Origin: Macrostomum hystrix
Lineage: Eukaryota > Platyhelminthes > Macrostomidae
DNA length: 64,000 bases
Direction: 5' to 3'
Assembly: GCA_950097015.1 (NCBI GenBank)
Contig: CATNEN010000034.1
Span: forward strand, 4,124,001-4,188,000
Below, piece by piece: positions 47,901 through 56,000 of this stretch (position 1 is its first letter; every line of letters begins with the position of its first letter). The notes beneath the pieces are model-generated. The model ran no database searches. It was given only the letters and a program-made list of their open reading frames with translations, and was not told where the DNA came from. Made by a program: the position numbers and the translations under genes.

Positions 47901-50900
47901 CATTCCCATTCCCATTCCCATTCCCGTTCCCATTCCCATTCCCATTCCCGTTCCCATTCCCATTCCCATTCCTATTCCTATTCCCATTCCCATTCCAATC
48001 CCCATTCCTATCCCCATTCCCATTCCCATTCCCATTCCCGTTCCCATTCCCATTCCCATTCCCGTTCCCATTCCTATTCCCATTCCTATTCCTATTCCCA
48101 TTCCCATTCCAATCCCCATTCCTATCCCCATTCCCATTCCCATTCTCATTCCTATCCCCATCCCCATTCCTATCCCCATCCCCATTCCTATCCCCATCCC
48201 CATTCCTATCCCCATTCCCATTCCTATCCCCATTCCTATCCCCATTCCCATTCCTATCCCAATTCCTATCCCCATTCCCATTCCCATTCCCATTCCCATT
48301 CCCGTTCCCATTCCCATTCCCATTCCCATCCAAATCCACATCCCTATTCCATCCCAATCCCCAACTCCAACCCAGTCGCACCTGCCCCTCAGCCTCAGAG
48401 TTCTCGGTCTGCTCGGCAACCAGAGCCGGCGGGCGGCTGATGAGCAGCAGGGTAGGCAGGGCTCGAAAGAAGAGGCGGCGGACCCAGGGCGTCATGACGC
48501 AACAGTCGGGGGAGCGCCAGTGCACATTGATGACCACGACTGTGGCCATGACCGACAGTGTGACCAGTCCCATGGTGAACAGCAGGTACTTCAGAATCAG
48601 CGGGACAACGCGCGACGTTGGCGGACAGATGTCGAAGATCAGCCAGAAGAAGACAGTCAGGGAGACAAGGATGTTGACTGAGAGTGACATCTTCTCGCCG
48701 GAGCTGCCGGGCAGGTAGAAAACCAGCACAGTGAGGAATGAGATGGCCAGGCAGGGGCAGATGAGATTAACTCCGTAGAACAGGGTCTTCCGGCGAATGC
48801 GCAGCGAGAAGGTCAAATCCAGGTAGGGCTCCGGGCAGCAGCGGTATTTGGCAATGTTGCGGCGGGCGGAGGCCTCTGTCGGGGTGGTGGTTTTGGGGGA
48901 ATGGTTTCCGAATAATGTCACTCTAAAATTATGTCACTCCAAAATCATGTCACTCCAAAACTGTCACTCTAAAACTCAGGCACTCTAGAGCTATTTCACT
49001 CCAAAATTCTGGCTATCTTAACTTCTGGCACTCTTGAATTATTTCACTCTAGAAACGTCACTCCAGGAATGTCACTCCAGAAAAGTCACTCAAAACTTAT
49101 CGTGTTACTGAATAGAAACACCGAGCTACAAATTTCCCATGTCGGAGTGAAAATGTCCCCGAAACCAATCCTCACCGAGAATATCCCACTCGCCGTTCTC
49201 CACAAACTGGCTGAGATCCACCGCGTAGTCGATGAATGCCTGGCAGTTGTCGAAGCTCACCCGCCTGCTGGCCGCGGCCTCCTCCATCTGGGCCACGTGG
49301 CGCAGGTCGATCAGGAAGCCATTGTGAGTCCAGGTGCCCAGCTTCAGGGTGCAGTTCTGAGTGTCGAACGGGAAGAATTCGACATCGATGTCGCACTGGC
49401 TCTTAAATATTATCGGCGGCTTCCACTGGACTGTGCCGTCCGAGAACACGCTGACTTTGTTGGCCGAGCTGCGCAGGTCCCAGTCACCACCGGCGCTTGG
49501 GGTGGGTGGAGTGACATCGGGAATTAAGTCTATGTATCTCCAAGTGACATTTTAAATGATTGAAAGTGATTCAGAGTGACATTGGGAAGTAATTTAAATA
49601 ATAATATTTGTAGGAGGGCTGCGGGCAATGGCACATCATTTGGTGACACTAGACCCGCAGCCAGCGAGGAGGCAGTTCTGCCCGTTTCGCTGACTCCTGA
49701 GCACACACGCACACAGATACCGTACGCAGGCACACTCTCACACTGGTGTGTACATCTGCCCTGTACACTCTCACTGTGCCTTCGAGGTTAGCCAAGTGAC
49801 ATTGTGAATGAATTAATTTGATACCGAGGGGCATTGCGAATGACTAGAAGAGACTCATTGCCATCGCTCACTTATTGTACAGCACCAGGTCAGGAGTCCA
49901 GATCTGCTCCGAAGGAATGTGCAGCACTCTGATGTTATCGTAGCTGGCCGGATCCCACACAAAGTTCGGATCGTGCCACTGCTGGAAGACCCACATGTTC
50001 AGCGTCACAATCTGGTTCTTTTCGTCCTGGATAAAAATAGATATATTTGGCTTGAAATTTGCGCAATAAATCGGGAGAGATGGAGAGCGTGAGGTGGCGG
50101 TCGAAGTCGTGCTTAAGATTGTTAACAGCCAATTAGAGCGCGGCATGAGGTGGCAGTAGAAGTCATGCTTTAGATGCTAATAGCCAATGAGAGCGCGGCG
50201 TGAGGTGGTAGTCAAATTCTGATTGAATTTTAGATTCAAATGACTACGAGTGGGCGGATGTCATTGGGGTGAGGTGGTGCGATAAATGTATACCCAGGAA
50301 AATGTAGACTTCTCAAGATCATCAGATGAAGCTTGTAGTAAAAAGTTTATTCACTTACCACGTCTAATATCTGCACAAGGCTGAGGTTCATGTAAAGCAG
50401 GATTGGCTGGCTGTGATTGGTCACAGGCCTCACGTAGGACTTATAAACGTTTGGATTTAGAAGCCGGTTAAAAAGACGCTTCGCGTCCGACATGCTGGTG
50501 GAGCCTGGTGGTGTTGAGGGGAGCAGCGGAGCCGTTGTAAACGAATCTGGTGATGAATCTGGATCTGGATGGATGAAGAGAGGGAGAGTGGGATAGGGAG
50601 TGATGGGGAGAGGAGAGTGGGATTCGGAGAGATGGTGAGAGAAGTAGAGTGGGATTAGGAGAGATGGGGAGAGGAGGAGAGTGGGATTAGAAGACATGGG
50701 GAGAGGAGGAGAGTGGGATTAGGAGAGATGTTGAGAGAAGGAGAGTGGGATTAGGAGAGATGGTGAGAGAAGGAGAGTGGGATTAGGAGGGATGGGGAGA
50801 GGAGGAGAGTGGGATTAGGAGAGAGGGGGGGGAGAAGAGTAGTACAGAGAGATGGGGAGAGGAGGAGAGTGGGATTAGGAGAGATGGGAAGAGAAGGAGA

Positions 50901-53054
50901 GTGGGATTAGGAGAGATGGGAAGAGAAGGAGAGTGGGATTAGGAGAGATGTTGAGAGAAGGAGAGTGGGATTAGGAGAGATGGGGAGAGGAGGAGAGTGG
51001 GATTAGGAGAGAGGGGGAGGAGGAGAGTGGGATTAGGAGAGAGAGGAGAGGCGGAGAGTGGGATTAGGAGAGATGGGGAGAGGAGGAGAGTGGGATTAGG
51101 AGGGATGGGGAGAGGAGGAGAGTGGGATTAGGAGAGAGGGGGGGGAGAAGAGTAGTACAGAGAGATGGGGAGAGGAGGAGAGTGGGATTAGGAGAGATGG
51201 GAAGAGAAGGAGAGTGGGATTAGGAGAGATGGGAAGAGAAGGAGAGTGGGATTAGGAGAGATGTTGAGAGAAGGAGAGTGGGATTAGGAGAGATGGGGAG
51301 AGGAGGAGAGTGGGATTAGGAGAGAGGGGGAGGAGGAGAGTGGGATTAGGAGAGAGAGGAGAGGAGGAGAGTAGGATAGAGAGATGGGGAGAGGAGGAGA
51401 GTTGGATTAGGAGAGAGAGGAGAGGAGGAGAGTAGGATAGAGAGATGGGGAGAGAGAGAGCACAGAAGGAAGGACAGTGAAATCCCATTATGTTTTAAAA
51501 GCAACAATATAATTTCACCCAAATGTGTTGTTGAACAGTCACATTTACGCTCGTAGGATCAAGAATAACCGAGAGAACATTAATGGGGGCACATCCCATT
51601 TGATAATATGGCCGTGGGATTAATGGGAATGTTATAGCAAATTGATAATACATTGATGCAAGCACTTAAACGAAGCACTATTATCCCATATCGACGAGGG
51701 AGATAGAATGAGGAAATTATTAACGGGGACAATTTCGAATTTGATGCAAGGATCAGAGGATGTTTTAGGCTGTGACAGGGAGCTGAGGATAACTATGAAC
51801 TCCAGAGCAAGCAACGATTGCAATAACAGTAGCGAATAAATACAAACTGAGTCTATACTCATAAAACGCTCGTGCGCGTAGTGTTTGCTGAAAAAAAACA
51901 CGCCAATATAAATGTATGGGCAGGTGTTCGTGTTGAGCTCTATATTTCTGACAGTTCGGAAGTGCAAAAATATAACAGGTGAAACACTTTGAGTAAATGC
52001 TTCCATTAGGACGGAGGCCAACGTTAAGCCAGCTCGTGTTTCTGATTTACACTGCCGCTTTTTCTTGGATAAAAATCTTCAAGAAAGATCGCTTTTAGAT
52101 TAAACGTGTAGTTTAAAAAATGCTGATTTTCTGTCGAACAGGATTCGCATGGATTTTTTAAGTAAAAAGTAAGATTAAAAAAATGCCGAGACAAAGAACT
52201 AGTCAAAAAGAAATCGTGATCTGTCAGCTGTTTTGTCTTGAGGTCTCTCGGCATCAATGATCAATAAATCAATCTCTGCCGAGCCTTTTGATCTTCTCTT
52301 CAAATCAGTTTTTTTACCTATAAGTTATCTACCGCAATTTTTAACCTAAGATTTGCCTTTAGACACTTGAAAAAATTTTTTATTGAAATACTACGTCTTT
52401 TAGTCTTAGCACTACTGACATGGTTACCAGTTATCTGATGACATTACTGTCACTACTGACATGGTTACCAGTTATCTGATGACATTACTGTCACTACTGA
52501 CATGGTTACCAGTTATCTGATGACATTACTGTCACTACTGACATGACTACCAGTTATCTGATGACATTACTGTCACTACTGACATGACTACCAGTTATCT
52601 GATGACATTACTGTCACTTCTGACATAACTACCAGTTATCTGATGACATTACTGTCACTTCTGACATGACTACCAGTTATCTGATGACATTACTGTCACT
52701 ACTGACATGACTACCAGTTATCTGATGACATTACTGTCACTTCTGACATAACTACCAGTTATCTGATGACATTACTGTCACTACTGACATGACTACCAGT
52801 TATCTGATGACATTACTGTCACTACTGACATAACTACCAGTTATCTGATGACATTACTGTCACTACTGACATGACTACCAGTTATCTGATGACATTACTG
52901 TCACTACTGACATGACTACCAGTTATCTGATGACATTACTGTCACTACTGACATGACTGTGGATCATCTGATGACACTCTCGTCAATATGTATTTTAGTT
53001 CAACACAAACCTCTCACCTTGGGCAAGGCCTTGGCAGTGGCAGTCGTTGATTAG

Positions 53055-53088
<34 letters not shown>

Positions 53089-53117
53089 TCACCCTTGAGT
53101 TTCATCGAATCAGCCAT
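43205..53117 (-). CDS. nAChRalpha: Nicotinic acetylcholine receptor alpha subunit, heteromeric alpha1-like (8 exons, 547 residues)
   Basis: Pentameric ligand-gated cation channel subunit at the plasma membrane. Exons (minus, 5' to 3'): 53018-53117, 50359-50504, 49872-50026, 49176-49495, 48382-48875, 44821-45036, 43969-44047 and 43205-43338. All borders are GT-AG, and phases sum exactly to 548 codons with stop. A signal peptide has a 12-Leu core. Ligand-binding residues: W94 (loop D), Y132 (loop A), W189 (loop B), and Y251, C253-C254 and Y258 (loop C); the vicinal cysteines make it an alpha subunit. The Cys-loop is C168-C182 with 13 residues between. M1-M3 lie in exon 5, M4 across exons 7-8. 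In M2, GEK (E301 at -1') predicts cation selectivity; 9' is V311 instead of the usual Leu, 16' is W318 and 20' is D322. The M3-M4 loop has a 15-Gln tract (420-434). It resembles insect alpha1-type subunits in LRRKTLFY and ICPPTS-like segments. The C-terminus has the familiar QAPSL motif. Confidence 0.95.
43380..43620 (+). repeat. nAChR intron 7 minisatellite, 16-bp unit
   Basis: About 15 copies of gtgaccttgaaatggt, perfect only between 43500 and 43610; diverged copies go on to about 43770. Confidence 0.93.
43621..43968. other. Remainder of nAChR intron 7
   Basis: Diverged copies of the 16-bp repeat, then unique AT-rich sequence up to exon 7. Confidence 0.7.
43969..44047 (-). CDS. nAChRalpha: nAChR exon 7 (M4)
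   Basis: Residues 478-503 plus one base: [20 protein letters not shown] and on, the DWKYVAMVIDRLFLW block that starts M4. Phase 0 in, phase 1 out, with donor gtgagg. Confidence 0.95.
44070..44815 (+). repeat. nAChR intron 6 minisatellite, 33-bp unit
   Basis: About 22 copies containing agaagagggagatgggattt and ctcctatgagct. It fills the whole intron and comes within a few bases of the exon 6 donor. Open frames on the plus strand are by-products. Confidence 0.97.
44821..45036 (-). CDS. nAChRalpha: nAChR exon 6 (M3-M4 loop with polyglutamine)
   Basis: Residues 406-477, phase 0 both sides (72 codons). It has a pure run of 15 CAG codons (polyGln), an Ala-rich stretch and the amphipathic helix [13 protein letters not shown] that precedes M4 in nAChRs, which proves that the exon is real. 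Acceptor gacag and donor gtgaga. Confidence 0.93.
44950..44994 (-). repeat. CAG trinucleotide repeat (15 units) in coding sequence
   Basis: Uninterrupted CTG on the plus strand, read as CAG for Gln 420-434 of the nAChR subunit. Confidence 0.98.
45245..46740 (+). repeat. nAChR intron 5 minisatellite, 22-bp unit
   Basis: About 68 copies containing aggcaatagtagacaagagg or aggcaataggagacaggagg. The minus-strand frames of up to 383 codons are by-products (66 bp = 3 units = 22 codons). Confidence 0.97.
46741..47579. other. Unique sequence inside nAChR intron 5
   Basis: No gene recognised. Confidence 0.6.
47580..48340 (+). repeat. nAChR intron 5 hexanucleotide repeat (CCCATT)n
   Basis: About 127 hexamers with CCTATT, CCCATC and CCCGTT variants, beginning 40 bp after the exon 5 donor. 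The exon 5 frame happens to run on through it as an Asn/Gly repeat when unspliced. Blocks of variants recur (attccaatccccattcctat). Confidence 0.96.
48382..48875 (-). CDS. nAChRalpha: nAChR exon 5 (loop C, M1-M3, start of M3-M4 loop)
   Basis: Residues 241-405. It contains KYRCCPEPY (loop C), [10 protein letters not shown] at the start of M1, [10 protein letters not shown] at the start of M2, [11 protein letters not shown] of the M2-M3 linker and M3. The donor is gtgcga after GAGGGGCAG. The acceptor ccgacag is set by the split GAG codon. Confidence 0.96.
48905..49095 (+). repeat. Short diverged tandem repeat in nAChR intron 4
   Basis: About 11 loose copies of gtcactccaaaattat-like units, 15-16 bp, spanning most of the intron. 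Confidence 0.75.
49176..49495 (-). CDS. nAChRalpha: nAChR exon 4 (Cys-loop, loops B and F)
   Basis: Residues 134-240. It contains [13 protein letters not shown], the Cys-loop with FPFD, GTWTHNG with W189, and a loop F of about 40 residues with an extra Cys (C218) before NGEWDIL. Confidence 0.96.
49585..49792 (-). mobile_element. tRNA-derived SINE, family 2, copy 1 (head missing)
   Basis: Matches the 3' two thirds of the copy at 62577-62920 (ggcacatcatttggtgacac, gcacacacgcacaca). It is truncated where the tRNA-like head should begin. An ATT-rich 3' tail on the minus strand is present. The sequence agtgacattg flanks both sides but is also common locally. It lies in nAChR intron 3, in sense orientation. 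Confidence 0.85.
49872..50026 (-). CDS. nAChRalpha: nAChR exon 3 (loops D and A)
   Basis: Residues 83-133 plus two bases: [43 protein letters not shown]. This is the most conserved block of the nAChR extracellular domain. Donor gtgagc, acceptor atccag. Confidence 0.97.
50359..50504 (-). CDS. nAChRalpha: nAChR exon 2 (N-terminal helix, first strands)
   Basis: Residues 34-82: [21 protein letters not shown] and [12 protein letters not shown]. The acceptor accaccag is the one that joins in phase with exon 1. Confidence 0.93.
50580..51455 (+). repeat. nAChR intron 1 purine-rich minisatellite, about 32-bp unit
   Basis: About 27 imperfect copies containing gtgggattaggagagatggg. A block of about 310 bp with the rare agaagagtagtacagagaga variant occurs twice (about 50830 and 51140). 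Confidence 0.94.
51456..52404. other. Unique AT-rich sequence inside nAChR intron 1
   Basis: No gene or RNA recognised. Confidence 0.6.
52405..52967 (+). repeat. nAChR intron 1 minisatellite, 41-bp unit
   Basis: About 13.5 highly similar copies containing ctactgacatgactaccagt and tctgatgacatt. It ends some 50 bp from exon 1. Confidence 0.97.
53018..53117 (-). CDS. nAChRalpha: nAChR exon 1 (start codon, signal peptide with leucine repeat)
   Basis: Residues 1-33 plus one base. [10 protein letters not shown] is followed by 12 Leu, ten of them from a pure CTG run, then a short polar segment. This reads as a signal peptide. The donor gtgaga joins exon 2 in phase through a split Gly codon. Confidence 0.88.
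53058..53087 (-). repeat. CTG trinucleotide repeat (10 units) in the signal-peptide codons
   Basis: CAG on the plus strand, CTG (Leu) in the nAChR reading direction. Confidence 0.97.
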
Positions 53118-53144
53118 CGCACAGTCGCCAATTCAGAATGAGTC

Positions 53145-53180
53145 TGCCTGACTGGCATCAGCTCAGCAAGCGGATTTATA
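53145..53180 (-). promoter_or_regulatory. Probable nAChR core promoter (TATA box and initiator)
   Basis: TATAAA on the minus strand occupies 53175-53180. A TCAGG initiator-like site has its A at 53149, 31 bases downstream, the standard TATA-to-start distance. The start codon follows about 32 bases later. This is inferred from motif spacing only. Confidence 0.5.
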
Positions 53181-54019
53181 CACGCCTCAGCTGCATCACT
53201 GGAAGAGGCTGCAGGCCATGCGAAATAAGGCGAGCCAATCGCTGACGACCTGCCAAGCTGTCCAGCATTAATGAGAGGATTTCCCTAAGGCTGTGCTCAT
53301 CGGCTCGATAATAGACTTGACCTCTCGCACAGTTTGGCCGAATTATATCTGCTTTCAATTTTCAAAAGCAACTCAACTAAAATAATGTTGCCACAGCCGG
53401 TTGAGCACAGTGATGGCATGGCTGATTGCTAATTGCCCAGCTCAAAGAAGAATAGAATGAGGCGGCGAATTGGATTTCAATAAGCTGCTAAAAGAGAAGA
53501 CCCTCTGAAGGACTGAAAGATCAGGAAATTATAGCTATAAAAAGCAAAAAGTAATATATAAAGATTTAATGAGCTTAGCTCTTGTATTATTTCTGGTCAA
53601 TAATTGATCGTTTTATTAGAAGTGAATATATGGACACACAACTCGGACAACAGATAGACTAAAAGTGCCAGAAGAAGAATAAATAAAGCAATTTAACAAC
53701 AAATTATGCAAAATATGCACAAGTAGAATTGTTTGAAATTGTACAAACTGACTGGTTAAGAATGAGATGTAATATAGTTCATGTAGTAGATAAAAACTTG
53801 AATGCTATCAAGATCGACTTTACAAAATGATTCAAAAGTCAACTTTTTCGACAAGAAACTTCAATCGGAAACTATTTTGAGAACATAGTCAGCTTGTCAA
53901 ATGACTGTAAGTAGTGACATGAGGACAGAAACATCACTAGTTGACATAAATACACTCAGGATCAAAGCTCAGATAAGACAAGATAGAGAAAGTTATAGAG
54001 AAAGGATGAAGGGACGAGA
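53181..54019. other. Intergenic region upstream of the nAChR gene
   Basis: Unique, AT-rich in its distal part; no gene recognised. Confidence 0.6.
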
Positions 54020-55120
54020 CGGAAATGAGAAAGCGGAAAGAAGAAAGAAGATTGAGAAGGGAAGAAAGGAAGGAGAGGGGAAGAAAGGAAGGAGACAGAA
54101 AGAAATTAATGAGAGGGGAAGAAAGGAAGGAGAGGGGAAGAAAGGAAGGAGACAAAGAAAGGAAGGAGACAGAAAGAAAGGAAAGAGAGGGAAGAAATGA
54201 AGGAGAGGGGCAGAAAGGAAGGAGACAGAAAGAAATTAATGAGAGGGGAAGAAATGAAGGAGAGGGGAAGAAAGGAAGGAGACAAAGAAAGGAAGGAGAC
54301 AGAAAGAAAGGAAAGAGAGGGAAGAAATGAAGGAGAGGGGAAGAAATGGGGAAGAAAGGAAGGAGAGGGGAAGAAAGGAAGGAGGAAGGAGAGGGGAAGA
54401 AAGGAAGGAGAAAAAGAAAGGAAGGAGACAGAAAGAAAGGAAAGAGAGGGAAGAAATGAAGGAGAGGGGCAGAAAGGAAGGAGAGGCGAAGAAAGGAAGG
54501 AGACAGAAAGAAATGAATGAGAGGGGAAGAAAGGGGGAAGAAAGGAAGGAGAAAAAGAAAGGAAGGAGAGGGAAGAAATGAAAGAGAGGGGCAGAAAGGA
54601 AGGAGACAGAAAGAAAGGAAAGAGAGGGGAAGAAATGAAGGAGAGGGGAAGAAATGGGGAAGAAAGGAAGGAGAGGGGAAGAAAGGAAGGAGGAAGGAGA
54701 GGGGAAGAAAGGAAGGAGAAAAAGAAAGGAAGGAGACAGAAAGAAAGGAAAGAGAGGGAAGAAATGAAGGAGAGGGGCAGAAAGGAAGGAGAGGCGAAGA
54801 AAGGAAGGAGACAGAAAGAAATGAATGAGAGGGGAAGAAAGGGGGAAGAAAGGAAGGAGACAGAAAGAAAGGAAAGAGAGGGAAGAAATGAAAGAGAGGG
54901 GAAGAAATGAAGGAGAGGGGAAGAAAGGGGGAAGAAAGGAAGGAGAGGGGAAGAAAGGAAGGAGAGGGGAAGAAAGGAAGGATAGGGGAAGAAAGGAAGC
55001 AGAAGGGAAGAAAGGAAGTAGAGGGGAAAAAGAGCAGGAAGAGGGGAAGAAAGAGCAGGGAGAGGGGAAGAAAGAGCAGGGAGAGGGGAAGAAATAGCAG
55101 GGAGAGGGGATCGAAGAAAG
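54020..55120 (+). repeat. Polypurine (GGAAGAAA-type) low-complexity tract
   Basis: About 1.1 kb of nearly pure purine on the plus strand, built from gaaaggaaggagaggggaag and similar short units. Long segments are duplicated (54197-54520 and 54578-54828 share most of their order). The long Arg/Lys/Glu or Ser/Phe/Leu frames are by-products. Confidence 0.95.
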
Positions 55121-55443
55121 AGGATTGAGAAACAACAGAGGAAGGAGGTTAGTCCAGTGGCGTTAACAAGGCATTGCTTATCTTTGCGCACACACAGTCA
55201 CACACACATGCACACAAAAACTAGTATTACAAGTCTAGGACACAGTAAGAAAGATAAGTCTAATAAAACGGACACAGTAGACAGTAGACAACAGACGTTG
55301 TAGACTGAAATGAGACAGTAAATGTTGATTAACACGTGCAAACGTGTTTTCTAGCATTCTGAGTACTCACTCGAGATAGCGGCAGCCAAAGCTAAATAAA
55401 GAACACAACTGGGACAGTAAAAACTGATTATTATCGTCAAGAT
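55121..55443. other. Region just downstream of the SMARCA stop codon
   Basis: Probable 3' UTR and flank. It contains a short CA-rich run near 55190-55217. No clear AATAAA on the minus strand was found. Confidence 0.5.
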
Positions 55444-56000
55444 CTACAGCAGAGCTGCTGAATCAGCTTCAGACAGTGATTGGACAGCTTCTAGATCTTC
55501 TTCTTCAGCCTTTACTAGCTCAAGTTGCGCATCGGTCACATATTCGGCTGTTTCCGGTGGTTCCGCTTCCGCCTCCAGTTCCGTTTCCGCTTCCGCAGCT
55601 GGTTCGATTTCTTCTTCTTCCACTTCCGGTTCCGTCTCGGGCTCCTCTTCAAGCACGGTTGCAGAAGACTGCTGCTGTTGAAGAGGCGAATTAGCTTCCA
55701 GATCTTCTCCTTCTTCTTCTTCTAGTTGGTCTCCGGGCTCCTCACCTCGGTGCTGCCCGAGTTTCACTTCCCTGTCATCGACATCCTCGTCTTCATCTTC
55801 GTTGACAAAGAAGGTTGGCGGAGGCGGCAGCTTCTGCGGCGCTCGACGCCGTCGTTTGGCGCCGCGTTTGTCAGCGCTGGCTGTCACGGATGAGGAGCGA
55901 CGCGTTGACGAGTGACGCCGCTTTCGGGTTGTGCTGGCGGCGGCAGCTGCCGAGGATGAGGAAGCTGAATGCAGCTGCGACGGGCTGGCCAGATTTGAGT
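55444..56000 (-). CDS. SMARCA4: SMARCA terminal exon (basic and acidic tail)
   Basis: 184 residues plus stop (55444-55446). Ser/Ala-rich, then a nuclear-localisation-like [13 protein letters not shown], then a Glu/Asp-rich tail. Human BRG1 also ends in an acidic tail after the bromodomain. The acceptor ttttcag is joined through a split GAC codon. Confidence 0.9.

Noticed and set aside
47580-48340. Telomere-like repeat
   Set aside because: The hexamer is CCCATT (AATGGG), not the metazoan TTAGGG, and it is internal to an intron.
47560-48381. Asn/Gly-rich extension of the nAChR M3-M4 loop
   Set aside because: The exon 5 frame runs into the hexamer array only if the gtgcga donor is ignored. Exon 6 joins in phase at 48382 and carries the conserved pre-M4 helix.
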